A stretch of 52,115 bases of DNA from a virus. The notes under the pieces were generated by a model, which saw only the letters and a program-made list of their open reading frames with translations, had not been told where the DNA came from and did no database searches. Below are positions 7,709 to 16,724 of this stretch, piece by piece. Location: positions 1 to 52,115 of the IMG/VR virus record IMGVR_UViG_3300028024_000185, one strand, 5' to 3'. How positions within the stretch are numbered: the first letter of the stretch is position 1; each line of letters starts with the position of its first letter. The position numbers and the translations under genes are program-made.

Positions 7709-8020
7709 CTATTTGGAAATGATGCGCTCGAGCTTCTCGTCGATCTTGCTGATGGCATCCATCAGGCGGTTTTCCAGCCGCAACACGTCCTCCTTCGGGA
7801 CATACTGCTTCATGATCGAGATGGTCATGGACTGGATCTCTTGCCGCACCGCTGTGATCGTCGCGTCATATTTTGCGGTCGTCGAGGCCTGCTTCTTGTC
7901 GGTCTCTGTTTCGACCGCGCGGATATAGACGCGGAGATCGCGATATCCCCAGAAGAACAGGGCCGCCAAGCCGATAAACGCCGGTACGGCGATGATTTCA
8001 AGGAACTGCAGCCAGTCCAT
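7709..8020 (-). CDS. Single-helix membrane protein with coiled coil
   Basis: A 103-residue protein starting MDWLQFLEIIAVPAFIGLAA, with one membrane helix at about 8-27. A long charged, heptad-like region follows to the end (QEIQSMTISIMKQ, LENRLMDAISKIDEKLERI). ATG 8020 is preferred over the upstream in-frame start because the extra 30 residues overlap the previous gene and CAGGAG lies before it. The plan resembles small phage membrane proteins of the XhlA or holin-accessory type, but no family can be fixed. Confidence 0.6.
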   Translation of the reverse strand: MDWLQFLEIIAVPAFIGLAALFFWGYRDLRVYIRAVETETDKKQASTTAKYDATITAVRQEIQSMTISIMKQYVPKEDVLRLENRLMDAISKIDEKLERIISK

Positions 8021-8045
8021 GCCCCTGTACTCCTGACAATAGAGA

Positions 8046-8420
8046 TTAAGCTGTGGGTGCCGGATCAGTGATCTCGACTTGAAAGCTTGCGCGATATGTC
8101 GTCGCGCCAATCACGCTATATTGCGGCTCCGCGACGAACCGCATTGAGGTAGGCGCACCGGTCCGCGGATGTATCCAGTCGAACATCAGCGCCCCGCGCA
8201 GGGTCGTGTTCCGGAAGAAGTCCTTGAACAGGGGTAGTTCAGTATCGCTTAGCGTGACACTGACATAGAGGTTCCGCAGACCGGCCGTTGTGCGCCTACG
8301 GACCTTGTCCGGGCCCGTGTCGTTCTGCGTCCGCTTCACCGCATCCGGTAGTACTTCGCGGTAATTGCGCCATGACACAGGAACGCCAGCCAGTGCGGGC
8401 GGCCAGATGGCGAAGGACAT
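8046..8420 (-). CDS. Tail structural protein, paralogue of the 15108-15836 C-terminal domain
   Basis: A 124-residue protein: an IWPPAL opening, then RRRTTAGLRNLYVSVTLSDTEL, FFRNT, FDWIHPRTGAPTSMRF and a beta-rich end. The same series of landmarks (TWPASLP, FY, FQWIDQTTGMTAMFRF) appears in the C-terminal half of the protein at 15108-15836, so the two probably share a tail-fold domain. Its position next to fibre and tip genes supports a virion role. The exact function is unknown. Confidence 0.65.
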   Translation of the reverse strand: MSFAIWPPALAGVPVSWRNYREVLPDAVKRTQNDTGPDKVRRRTTAGLRNLYVSVTLSDTELPLFKDFFRNTTLRGALMFDWIHPRTGAPTSMRFVAEPQYSVIGATTYRASFQVEITDPAPTA

Positions 8421-8421
8421 A

Positions 8422-8826
8422 TCAGGATGGCCAGGTCAAATGCGGCAGGCTGGCGACGAAATCCCCGACCGTCGGTTGCGCCATGGTGCCGGCCTGCACG
8501 GCAGCCAGATCGGTATAGCACTGTGCCCAGACCGCGTCGCGCCACGCTAGACAGGCATCGCCCTCGGCTTTGAATTTGGCAATCGTGCTGGCCGCGTATG
8601 TGCAGGCTGACATGATATTGTCGTAATTGCGCTCCCGCGCCTTGGTGTCCAGCATGGCCTGAACAGCGGCAACATAATCTGCTTCTGTCGGTGGTGGGTT
8701 TCGATATGCAGCGACTTTCGGATCATCATCCTGCAGAACCGCATAATTCGGCGTCTCATCTGGCTGAGGAGAGCCGAACTCAGCCACCACGTTTCCACTC
8801 GCATCAATCAGGACATGCGTTGTCAT
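8422..8826 (-). CDS. Fibre-associated or tail fibre assembly-like protein
   Basis: A 134-residue protein beginning MTTHVLIDASGNVVAEFG. The C-terminal half (VQAMLDTKARERNYDN ... CLAWRDAVWAQCY) resembles the helical region found at the end of many tail fibre assembly and DUF4376-type proteins. It starts 9 bases after the fibre gene stop, with TGAGGTA before the ATG. The most likely role is folding or attaching the preceding fibre protein. Confidence 0.65.
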   Translation of the reverse strand: MTTHVLIDASGNVVAEFGSPQPDETPNYAVLQDDDPKVAAYRNPPPTEADYVAAVQAMLDTKARERNYDNIMSACTYAASTIAKFKAEGDACLAWRDAVWAQCYTDLAAVQAGTMAQPTVGDFVASLPHLTWPS

Positions 8827-8834
8827 ACCGTACC

Positions 8835-10382
8835 TCAGAATGTGTAGCCGCTGCACTCGGCTCGTATAGCCACTGTTGCGCCGAGAGCTTTGTAATAGAT
8901 CGTCTGCGCAGTGATGATCGGCAGCCCGAAGAACGGCATCGCCGCTGCAAAATTGTCGAACGTAACGCCAGTTGCGGTTGATGCATTATTGCTGGCCTGT
9001 ACCTCGCCCGTCCCCGTGGCATCGGCAGCGAGCGCACAAAATGGGTTGGTCGTCGCCCCCGCTGGATTACCCAATATGCCGTGCATGGAAACGGCATTTG
9101 ATGGAATAGCCGAACTCACTGACAGACTGGTGAATGTCGTCGGCAACCCTGAGTTTCCGCTCACCAGCAATACCCGGGTGCCATGCCAGAACGTCCGGTC
9201 CCGCAGATAGGAGATCGGAACCTGACTACTGCCATTCGTTGGCAAAACGGCGATAAGCGCCGTCGCGATATAGCCGGAGGGGAGATTCGCACCGCTATAT
9301 ACCGATCCTGAGCTTGTTGCCGTGCTGCATGCGAATGCCGTCGTTGTGCCATCCGCCTTCACGGCGGCATAGACGGATATGAACCCGCTGGCCGGCGCCG
9401 AGCCGGTATCCATGCCGCCTGCACCAGTCGCCGCAAGGTTGACGGTTTTATTGAAACTGGCCAGGCGATAGACAGTGCCGCCAAGGGCTGTTTCGACAAT
9501 TATTTCATCGGCGGTGATGGTGAATGATGCACTGGCCGACGTCTGGCTCATCTTCAGATTTCGCACAGAACTGATGATCGACACGCCGCTCGAGGATGAG
9601 GCGCCGATCTGGCGAATATCATCGATAATCGAGCTTGGAATCGTCACTGCGGCAGCTGTCAGGCGAACGCGTGCCACTGGTATCTTCCCGCTCGGGACGG
9701 CTGGATCTGATGGCGATGCAGACTCTGTACCAGTGGCGACGCCAACTACGCCAGTGGTCTGGTCGATGTAAACGATGTCCCAGCGAGGGTTGGTCACAGG
9801 GGCCGTGATGGTCGTCGTATTCTGTGCCGCCACCTTCGTCAGGGCGGTGCCGCTGAGAATAGACCCAGCGGCGATCGCTACCGTCATGTTCGGCAGGATC
9901 TGCTGGGAGGGCGCAAAGTTCCCGAGGGATAGCAGCGCAAGATCTGGATTATCGGCCACATTGGCCCGGCCAATCTCGACCCAATCGGCTCCGTCGAGCC
10001 GCAAGGTCAGCTTCTTGGAGGTGTTGTCGAGGGCGTAATCCTGGCCGTCGGCGAGAATGATACGGCCTGAGCCAGCGATGCCACTCCGAACAATGGTGGC
10101 GCGGCCGGCATTGGCACATGATAGCGTCACGATGCGGCCGCTCGGGATGCCAGTTACCGAGATCGCCGTGAGGTCGTCCGTCGATGCCGCGGCCTCCGTA
10201 TCGACGTCATGGGCGGCCTGGGAAACGACCAGCGTACCGGCTGCGATCGTGACCGTGGATTTTGCGGCACCGCCAGGAAGCTCTTTCTCGGCCTGCAGGG
10301 TATCTTCCAGTGCCTGCTTCAGAATGCCCTGATTGCTGGCGCCGGAGATAACGCCAGCGGCCGGAGGTGTTGTCATTGTCAT
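8835..10382 (-). CDS. Tail fibre or receptor-binding protein
   Basis: A 515-residue protein, low in charge and rich in Ser, Thr, Ala, Gly and Ile, as for long beta-structured fibres. No enzymatic motif is seen. Its ATG overlaps the stop of the tail-tip gene in ATGA, and it is followed by a fibre-assembly-like gene. The N-terminal 120 residues probably attach to the tip and the C-terminal part binds the host surface, as is usual for such proteins. A metal or glycan ligand cannot be predicted. Confidence 0.75.
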   Translation of the reverse strand: MTMTTPPAAGVISGASNQGILKQALEDTLQAEKELPGGAAKSTVTIAAGTLVVSQAAHDVDTEAAASTDDLTAISVTGIPSGRIVTLSCANAGRATIVRSGIAGSGRIILADGQDYALDNTSKKLTLRLDGADWVEIGRANVADNPDLALLSLGNFAPSQQILPNMTVAIAAGSILSGTALTKVAAQNTTTITAPVTNPRWDIVYIDQTTGVVGVATGTESASPSDPAVPSGKIPVARVRLTAAAVTIPSSIIDDIRQIGASSSSGVSIISSVRNLKMSQTSASASFTITADEIIVETALGGTVYRLASFNKTVNLAATGAGGMDTGSAPASGFISVYAAVKADGTTTAFACSTATSSGSVYSGANLPSGYIATALIAVLPTNGSSQVPISYLRDRTFWHGTRVLLVSGNSGLPTTFTSLSVSSAIPSNAVSMHGILGNPAGATTNPFCALAADATGTGEVQASNNASTATGVTFDNFAAAMPFFGLPIITAQTIYYKALGATVAIRAECSGYTF

Positions 10383-13300
10383 GCTGACCTCTTGATGCCG
10401 AGGATCTCGGCGTAATCGATAAGACCTGTGGTGGGCTGGGCGGATCCGTTGAAGCAGCCGACGCGGGGCGCCGTGGCGCTGTAATCGAGCGTCCTGGCGT
10501 TCACCGCTGATCCGCCATCATCGTCGAGGCCGTAGCGGATCAGCTTGATCGAGCGGTAGGATTTGGTGATCGGAATGATTGCACCATCGATTCCGACGGC
10601 GATGTTGCGCACGATCTCGCTCTCGTCCGGCACGTCGAACAGCACCTCGAGCGCGTAAATCCGGCCGATCTCGATTCCGGCACTGGTGGTGACCTTGATC
10701 TGGTATTGCTGCCGAGTTGCATCGAGTGATGCCGGGAAGGGCGTGAACTCGCTTAGATCAGCCCAGGCCGGATCGGTGTCAGATGTCCAATAGGGCGCGC
10801 TGTCATCGGTCGACCAGGCCGCGGCATCCCCATTGGTGCGGTAAAGCACCTGCCAGGACCCGCCCGAGATCGAAGACGAGATCTTCATGGTGGATGGCAC
10901 GTCTTCCGACCCGGGCAGGATCGTCGCCGTATAGCTCATGGCCTGATAGCCGTTGCGCCAGGCCGGGTCATTGTCGTTCGCCGACCAGAACGGTGCGTTG
11001 TCGTTCGCCGACCAAGCGGCGCCGGCATTGTCGTTGGCGAGCAGTGACCCGCCGATCAGATGCCCGTTTTCAATAACGCCGGGGAAACCCTGAGCGGCCA
11101 GATCGACCGAGAAGACCAGGTTATCGACCAGGACATCGCCGAGATTGATCGTCGCATCGGCGAAACCATCGGAATAATGGCCGGCCCGATCCTTGGCCTT
11201 GACCATGACAACCCACGGGCCTGAGCCCAGATTGCTGATGTCCGCCTCGCAGATCGTGACGAAGCCATTCTGCAGCAGTTGGGCGTCGTCCCAGCGCCGT
11301 GTCGTGCCAGGACGCGCCCGTACCTCAAACCCAGCAAGATCGATCGGCGGATCTGGATAGAGCCAGTTCGCCTTTGAGCCATTGATGCGGAGAACAGTCG
11401 GGTCCGGCGGAGGCGTGTCGGTGCCGATGACCGTATAATTCAGTTCCGAGGTCCATTCGGAGGTCGCGCCATTGGCGGCGATGCTACGGATCAGCACATC
11501 ATAGGCCAATCCATCCTGGACCGGTGTGATATCGATACTAGGCGATGACGCGGCGACCCGTGGGATGAAGGTATAGTCGCCGGCGCCATCCGTTGGCCGG
11601 TATTTGGCCTCCAGCAAGGTCGCCGGGACATCTCCACCGGTCAGGGGCAGCAGGGTCACCCGAATCCGGAGCTGCAGCGAGCCGTCCTGGGCGATTGTCG
11701 TGACATTCTCATCCGACTGGACCGACAGAATGCGCGGCTGTGGCGGCCGGCGGGCGGCGATCGGGATAGCCGTGGTGATGCCGGCATCGAAAGCCGGGAT
11801 CGGCCCCTGGTCGGCGTCATGCACGGCCGGCGAGGCATCGATCAAGGTCAGCGTGGCGCCAAGATCGCTGTCAGGAGCGACGCTGTAGACCAGCATCTGG
11901 GCGGTTTCCAGACCGGTTTCACCGAAGCTCGCCAGATCATCCGGCGACGGAAGATTTGCCGCGGCGATCGGCAGTATGGGCGTCAGGATCGAGGTCTGTC
12001 CCGGTTCCGTCTGGATCGAAATGAGTTGGTGATCGCCCGTTCCCCGGCGGATCCGCAGCGCGTAGGTCTTGCCAGCCTCCATGATGAAGGTCTCGTCGAG
12101 GGTCAGCGCCGTCCCGCGGCCCTGCCCGTCCACCGTCACGGATTGGATCCGGCCCGAGCCAAGTCCGACCAGCATGACGTCATCAGCAACGACGACCATG
12201 TCGCCGCGCCGGCAGGCCAGGTATTCCGGGTCGACCGAGCGGGTATATTGGACCGGCCGGAGCTTGGCCACGGCCATGAAATACCGCGCATCGCGCCAGA
12301 TTTGGTTCTTTCGGGCAAGAAACGAGAGTGTCAGCGTCTCGAATTTGCTGGCATTCGTCTTGTCATAACCATCGGCATAGACATAGAGCTCGTCCTGCTG
12401 GTAGCCCTTCTCCTCGTTCCAGAACTGGATCTTGATGGCGTGGGGCTGCTCGGCGAAGGTCTTGGTCCATTGCCCACCCCGGCTGTTGCGCGGCGTGAAG
12501 TGCTGCATCGGCACGGTCTGGGGAACATCCCGGACGATCGAGAATTTGCCGTCGCGCCATCCCGGCGTGGCCCGGCCCGCCGCGGCGATATCCTGCAGCG
12601 CCTGGCCAACCGTGGATTGGTAATCGATGACGCCATCACAGCAATAGACCGCTGTACCGTCACTCGCGAGCTTCTCGCAGGCAATGGACCAGTCGAGGAA
12701 GTCCGGCAGATAGATCCGATCATCCGTGACGGCGCGCTTGTTGCCGCGGCCGCGCAACACCTCGAGATAGCACCAGGCCGGGTTCCGTGTCGGCTTCGGC
12801 GTCCAGGTATTGCCGTCCCAGACCGGCAGGACCGAGGTGCAGAGGCAGTTGAAATTGTCGACCACGCCATTGAGCTGGTCAGTTCCCTTGATCCGCAGTT
12901 CGACCATGGCGACGCCGCGGATCGTGACCGGATCTCCATATTGGATTGACCGGATCGCGGTCCAGACTGCATGGGTCGATTCGTTATCGCCGTCATCCTC
13001 ACTGATCCGCATGACGCGGACGTCATATTGTCCCCGCGCCGGCGGCTTGAACCGGAACGATCGGCGCACCGGTGAGGTCGAGTTGTCGATATAGGTCTGC
13101 TGCCCGAGATCGACCCAGGCATTCGCACTGGCGACGCTATACTGGAACTGGAAGACGGCATTCGAGGCGTGGCGATTGCCCTTCTTGTTGGTATGGAACA
13201 GACCGCGGTCGAAGGTCAGGTCCAGGCTGATCTCGTCGGTGTCGAGGTCCGTGGTCTGCAGCACCCAACCCGCGGCATGGGTAACATCGATGCTGATCGG

Positions 13301-14140
13301 CTGCTCACGCGGCGAATTGCTGTAGAGCGACAACGGCGCATCATCGCTATAGCCGTAATGAATGACGGTTTCGACATTCTGGTAGTTGCTGAGCGGCGTG
13401 TCGCCCAGCTTCAGATCCGTGATATCAAGCGGGCCGTATCCCAGCATGAAGAGGCAGCGGACATACTGGTCGTTGCCGTCGATTTCGGTATAGGGATTGG
13501 CGCCGTTGGGCGGCGTGTAGCGCCAGCGGCCAAAGACGCGCGGGATCGGGCCATAAGGGTTTGCTGCGTTACGGGTGCCGCTGATCGAATAAGTCGGGCT
13601 GCTTGCTTTGCCGCTATTTCCAGTAGACGGCAAACTCGGAGGAACAAGGGCGCTGATCGCAAGATTACCGGCAATGCTGACTACGGCGCCAGCGGCTGCA
13701 CCGGCCGCGGCTGCGGCACTTGCTGAAAATCCAGCCGACGCCGCGAGGCCCCCTACACCACCGACATACCATGTCGCAATTGCCGCGATGACGACGACAA
13801 CGGCGCGTAGTATAATACCGAGCGTGCCTTTCTGGCCGCCGGCCCCGCCATGCGGAGCCATGCGGAACGTCACTGTGATGCCAGGCTTTGGCCGGACGAA
13901 CTCCCACCGATCGAGCGGTATGAGGACCGGATTCTTCTTCGGATCAGCCGTCACCAGCCAGCACTGCATATGCCGGATGAATTTCGGATTCATGCCGGCT
14001 TCGAAGAAGATCTCCGCCACGGTCGATCCGGCGGCGACCTGGATATCGATCACCCGGTCGGAAAGCGGGCTCGGGCGCGCGACGACGCGGGCCCCGCTCA
14101 GCAGTTCCTGGCGGGTTGAAGGCACTGATTGTTGGATCAT
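10379..14140 (-). CDS. Tail tip / host specificity protein J-like
   Basis: A 1253-residue protein, the largest in the window and the usual length for J/TipJ-type central tail hubs. Residues about 105-168 contain two hydrophobic Gly/Ala-rich segments that could insert in the host membrane. The NPYGPIPRVFGRWRY and LGYGPLDITDLKLGDTPL region typical of the family follows. Residues 800-1000 look like fibronectin-type beta domains. Near residues 1030-1060 there are short WSANDNAPF-like repeats. It follows an NlpC-like gene, as gpJ follows gpK and gpI in lambda-like tails. Confidence 0.85.
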   Translation of the reverse strand: MIQQSVPSTRQELLSGARVVARPSPLSDRVIDIQVAAGSTVAEIFFEAGMNPKFIRHMQCWLVTADPKKNPVLIPLDRWEFVRPKPGITVTFRMAPHGGAGGQKGTLGIILRAVVVVIAAIATWYVGGVGGLAASAGFSASAAAAAGAAAGAVVSIAGNLAISALVPPSLPSTGNSGKASSPTYSISGTRNAANPYGPIPRVFGRWRYTPPNGANPYTEIDGNDQYVRCLFMLGYGPLDITDLKLGDTPLSNYQNVETVIHYGYSDDAPLSLYSNSPREQPISIDVTHAAGWVLQTTDLDTDEISLDLTFDRGLFHTNKKGNRHASNAVFQFQYSVASANAWVDLGQQTYIDNSTSPVRRSFRFKPPARGQYDVRVMRISEDDGDNESTHAVWTAIRSIQYGDPVTIRGVAMVELRIKGTDQLNGVVDNFNCLCTSVLPVWDGNTWTPKPTRNPAWCYLEVLRGRGNKRAVTDDRIYLPDFLDWSIACEKLASDGTAVYCCDGVIDYQSTVGQALQDIAAAGRATPGWRDGKFSIVRDVPQTVPMQHFTPRNSRGGQWTKTFAEQPHAIKIQFWNEEKGYQQDELYVYADGYDKTNASKFETLTLSFLARKNQIWRDARYFMAVAKLRPVQYTRSVDPEYLACRRGDMVVVADDVMLVGLGSGRIQSVTVDGQGRGTALTLDETFIMEAGKTYALRIRRGTGDHQLISIQTEPGQTSILTPILPIAAANLPSPDDLASFGETGLETAQMLVYSVAPDSDLGATLTLIDASPAVHDADQGPIPAFDAGITTAIPIAARRPPQPRILSVQSDENVTTIAQDGSLQLRIRVTLLPLTGGDVPATLLEAKYRPTDGAGDYTFIPRVAASSPSIDITPVQDGLAYDVLIRSIAANGATSEWTSELNYTVIGTDTPPPDPTVLRINGSKANWLYPDPPIDLAGFEVRARPGTTRRWDDAQLLQNGFVTICEADISNLGSGPWVVMVKAKDRAGHYSDGFADATINLGDVLVDNLVFSVDLAAQGFPGVIENGHLIGGSLLANDNAGAAWSANDNAPFWSANDNDPAWRNGYQAMSYTATILPGSEDVPSTMKISSSISGGSWQVLYRTNGDAAAWSTDDSAPYWTSDTDPAWADLSEFTPFPASLDATRQQYQIKVTTSAGIEIGRIYALEVLFDVPDESEIVRNIAVGIDGAIIPITKSYRSIKLIRYGLDDDGGSAVNARTLDYSATAPRVGCFNGSAQPTTGLIDYAEILGIKRSA
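10971..11044 (-). repeat. 27-30 bp tandem repeats encoding WSANDN units
   Basis: The 17-base word TTGTCGTTCGCCGACCA (plus strand) occurs at 10971-10987 and 10998-11014, with a diverged third copy at 11028-11044. In the tail-tip protein it encodes short repeated units around S/L-A-N-D-N, two of them preceded by Trp. Similar diverged units (WSTDDSAPY, WTSDTDPAW) occur further downstream in the same protein. The repeats are in frame, so copy changes would alter the length of a surface region only. Confidence 0.75.
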
Positions 14141-14596
14141 TCAGCAGAGCTTTTCGTGACGATAGAAGCCGAAGATGCGATGCCGCCAGCGGAGGCCATC
14201 GATCTGTTCCGGATGGGAATATTCGTTGAACATGGTGTGCATCATGAGGCGCGGCGCGATCATCACGCCCATGTGCATGGGATGGCCCGAGATGCGCAGC
14301 AGGACGCCGTCAAGATCCTTGATCTGGCCCCACTTCACGGAGCCATCCGCAGCGCGCCAATCAACCTCATGCCACCGGTCAGTGCGGAGCCCGCTGGTCA
14401 CCAGCGCCTGGATATCTTCCGCGTCAGCGCTCGAGGCCCCGTGATATCCGCCGACATAGCTCGGCAAGTCGATGCCGGCGCGGTCGCGATAGATCATCCG
14501 CGCCAAGCCCCAGCAGTTACAGCCCGTCCGGTCGAGGCCCAGCTCAGTAAAGGGAATGCCACAATATTGCGCGGCCCAATCCGGTGCGATGGTCAT
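14141..14596 (-). CDS. NlpC/P60-type tail peptidase (gpK-like)
   Basis: A 151-residue protein with the Cys nucleophile in GCNCWGLAR (Cys about 28) and a His in HPMHMGVMI (about 108), matching the NlpC/P60 Cys-His pair. The length and the place between a DUF1833-like tail protein and the tip protein fit the gpK-like tail peptidases, which cut peptidoglycan peptides during DNA entry. Its ATG shares one base with the upstream stop. The spacing to the tip gene is zero. Confidence 0.85.
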   Translation of the reverse strand: MTIAPDWAAQYCGIPFTELGLDRTGCNCWGLARMIYRDRAGIDLPSYVGGYHGASSADAEDIQALVTSGLRTDRWHEVDWRAADGSVKWGQIKDLDGVLLRISGHPMHMGVMIAPRLMMHTMFNEYSHPEQIDGLRWRHRIFGFYRHEKLC

Positions 14597-15108
14597 TAGA
14601 AGATGCCTGGCGTTGTACCCGGCGTCATACTGTCGCCGCAGTACGGTTCCCCGAAGATCGAATCCATCGACAGCTGTCCGGTGATCGTCATCGCATCGGC
14701 GGTGATGCTATCCAGCGTCAGGCTGGGAAATTCAGCTTCCGTGACATCCGGGGTCGAGCCAAGGATCACCGATATGCTGACCGTGATGATGCCGCTGATC
14801 TGCCGGAGATCGGCGATGTTCTTGCGCCAGGCGAGCACCGTTTCCTGGTCGATCTCCCCGTCATCGGTCGGCATGACGTTGCTGATCGTCAGCGTCGCCG
14901 TGGTCGAGATGCCCGGGTCATCGTTCGGCAGGTCGATCGAGAACGGGAACCGGTAATAGGTGCGCCCATTCCGGACGATGTTCTCGGTATTGTTGACGAA
15001 GTGCAGAACGTCATCGAGATCGGGATGGCTGATATCGAGGCAGACCAGGACGGCCTCATCGGTCTCGGAAGCGTTCAGGGCCTCCCGGAACCGCTGGCTG
15101 ACGGGCAT
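14596..15108 (-). CDS. DUF1833-like minor tail protein (gpL-position)
   Basis: A 170-residue protein beginning MPVSQRFREALNASETDEAVLVCLDISHPDL, which fits the DUF1833 phage family that takes the place of gpL in this tail type. ATG 15108 overlaps the upstream stop by one base, so longer in-frame starts are rejected. It contains two Cys, at VLVCLD and EPYCGD, that could hold a metal cluster as in gpL; this is speculative. Confidence 0.8.
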   Translation of the reverse strand: MPVSQRFREALNASETDEAVLVCLDISHPDLDDVLHFVNNTENIVRNGRTYYRFPFSIDLPNDDPGISTTATLTISNVMPTDDGEIDQETVLAWRKNIADLRQISGIITVSISVILGSTPDVTEAEFPSLTLDSITADAMTITGQLSMDSIFGEPYCGDSMTPGTTPGIF

Positions 15109-15836
15109 TACGGCATGACCTCGAGTTTCAGGGCCGCGACGTAGAGGTCGGGCCCGACCGTGGTGAATTCGGGAGATGCGGTGAAGCGGAACATGGCGGT
15201 CATTCCGGTGGTCTGGTCGATCCACTGGAACCGGCGTGATCCCAAGGCGCAGTCATTGCAATAGAAGCTGTCCAGCACCGACACCTGGGCGCCGGTCATG
15301 GTAAGGTTTCCATTGAGTGGTCCTGGTACCGCAGTCGAGCGCGGCCGGGCCTGGGTGTGCTGGCCCTCGATCTGCGATCGGACGACACCCTTCCCTTCCG
15401 TCTCCTGGTAGCCGTCCTGGTCAAGCTGCTGCGGAAGGCTAGCAGGCCATGTCAAGGCAGCGGAAGGTGCCGGCGGGATGAACAGCGGCACGATGTTATT
15501 GGACACGAACCCGCGATTGGTCGGCCGGCGGCCCCTTGGAACCGGCCAGTCATAAACAGGCGCCTGGCCTGGCGCGCCATAGATGGTCGATTTGCCAAGC
15601 AGCAGAAGTGGTGTCGTCTGGCTGAAGGCCCGCAGATGCGCCGGGTTGCGCCGGCCTTTCGGAACCGGCCAGTCATAGTTCCGCGGCTTGCCCGGGCTCC
15701 CCATTGGCGCGTCTTGTGAGAGCAGGAAGAGCGTCTGGTTGGGACGCCCGACCTCCATCTGCGCCCGCAGCGCCACGCCCCTCGGGTCCCGGCGCCAAGT
15801 CCTAAAGGATAAGGCACCGCGGAACAGTGTCGCCAT
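15108..15836 (-). CDS. Minor tail protein with two YDWPVP repeats and a shared tail domain
   Basis: A 242-residue protein made of two parts. Residues about 40-130 hold two copies of a unit of about 42 residues with the core G-x-PG-x-x-x-x-YDWPVP-x-GRR and a hydrophobic L-rich tail. From about 128 (TWPASLP) to the end it matches the landmarks of the protein at 8046-8420. The first part resembles a repeat known from small alphaproteobacterial proteins (from memory). The fusion suggests a new N-terminal domain was placed on an existing tail protein. Confidence 0.65.
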   Translation of the reverse strand: MATLFRGALSFRTWRRDPRGVALRAQMEVGRPNQTLFLLSQDAPMGSPGKPRNYDWPVPKGRRNPAHLRAFSQTTPLLLLGKSTIYGAPGQAPVYDWPVPRGRRPTNRGFVSNNIVPLFIPPAPSAALTWPASLPQQLDQDGYQETEGKGVVRSQIEGQHTQARPRSTAVPGPLNGNLTMTGAQVSVLDSFYCNDCALGSRRFQWIDQTTGMTAMFRFTASPEFTTVGPDLYVAALKLEVMP

Positions 15837-15842
15837 GAGAGA

Positions 15843-16334
15843 TCAGGCCGGCTCGTAGATCAGGGTCGAGCAGATCAGGCCCGGCGTGCCGTTGCTGGTG
15901 GAGGAAACGGAGATTTCGCCATTCGATGCCGTGTTGCCGACGGTCATGATTTCCTCACCCGGGGCGGCAATCCAGCGAAGGATTCCACCGAAGGCGTTGA
16001 AGGCCAGCGGCAGCAGATAGCTGGTCGAGCGCTGCGGCTTCGTCGTCGATTGGCTGAACGGCACTGGCGGCGCGGCCAGGGCGGCCGTGGCGGGATCAAG
16101 CGGCGAATTACTGACGCCGGTCAGCGACGTGGCCCCGACCGTGGAGTCACGCGCCAGCACGCCCTGCATCGGCGATGAGGCTGAGGCCATGCCCTCGAGG
16201 AAGACCTCGAGCAGGGTCAGCTTCTGGGTGGATGATCCACCCTGCAGCGCGACATAGCCGGAATCGGTGAAGTTCGTCGTGTCGGCCACCGCGACCGGCG
16301 TCCAGTTCATCTTGACGGCAGACCATTTTGCCAT
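15843..16334 (-). CDS. Phage virion protein, minor tail candidate
   Basis: A 163-residue protein starting MAKWSAVKMNWTPVAV, beta-rich and with few charges, with a Ser/Thr/Gly-rich C-terminal half and no catalytic motif. It lies between a zinc-ribbon gene and the minor tail genes. The composition is that of a tail or decoration protein with an immunoglobulin-like fold. I do not recognise the family. Confidence 0.6.
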   Translation of the reverse strand: MAKWSAVKMNWTPVAVADTTNFTDSGYVALQGGSSTQKLTLLEVFLEGMASASSPMQGVLARDSTVGATSLTGVSNSPLDPATAALAAPPVPFSQSTTKPQRSTSYLLPLAFNAFGGILRWIAAPGEEIMTVGNTASNGEISVSSTSNGTPGLICSTLIYEPA

Positions 16335-16358
16335 GGGAAGGCTCCTTTGATTGACGGC

Positions 16359-16718
16359 CTAGAAGCCGCAGATGGAATTTCGAAGAACATCGAGCGCGGC
16401 AGACACCTGTCCGGCCGGGCGGCTGAACCGCTCCTGAATCGCATCGACATACCGCGCCAAGGGCCGGCAGCTCTGGTGGCAGGCCCATTCGTCGCAGATA
16501 TAATGATCGCATTTTCCGCAATACCCCCGCTCGCGCGAGCGGGTCGGGTTCAGCACCTGCACCTTGCCGCAATGCTTGCAGGTGACCGTCGCTGATTCGA
16601 ACTTGCCTCTCCCGCCCGGCATATCGATGCCGAACTGGCGCAACAGCTCATCCGGCATGCCCTCATTGCAGCGGTTATCGATCAGCAGATAGCCTTCCTG
16701 GCTGCGCTTGCTCAGCAT
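16359..16718 (-). CDS. Zinc-ribbon small protein in the tail cluster
   Basis: A 119-residue protein with a dense Cys cluster: CKHCGK, CGKCDHYIC and CHQSC (about residues 47-84). Cys pairs of this sort bind one or two zinc ions. No signal or membrane segment is visible. It sits between two structural genes in the tail operon, where zinc ribbons are sometimes found as assembly factors. No function can be assigned. Confidence 0.6.
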   Translation of the reverse strand: MLSKRSQEGYLLIDNRCNEGMPDELLRQFGIDMPGGRGKFESATVTCKHCGKVQVLNPTRSRERGYCGKCDHYICDEWACHQSCRPLARYVDAIQERFSRPAGQVSAALDVLRNSICGF

Positions 16719-16724
16719 TTCATC

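Noticed and set aside
11819-12949. 376-codon plus-strand ORF
   Set aside because: It lies wholly antisense to the tail-tip gene and has an Arg/Asp-rich shadow composition.
8835-14140. Diversity-generating retroelement acting on tail genes
   Set aside because: No reverse transcriptase and no template/variable repeat pair were found. The tandem repeats in the tip gene are simple internal repeats.
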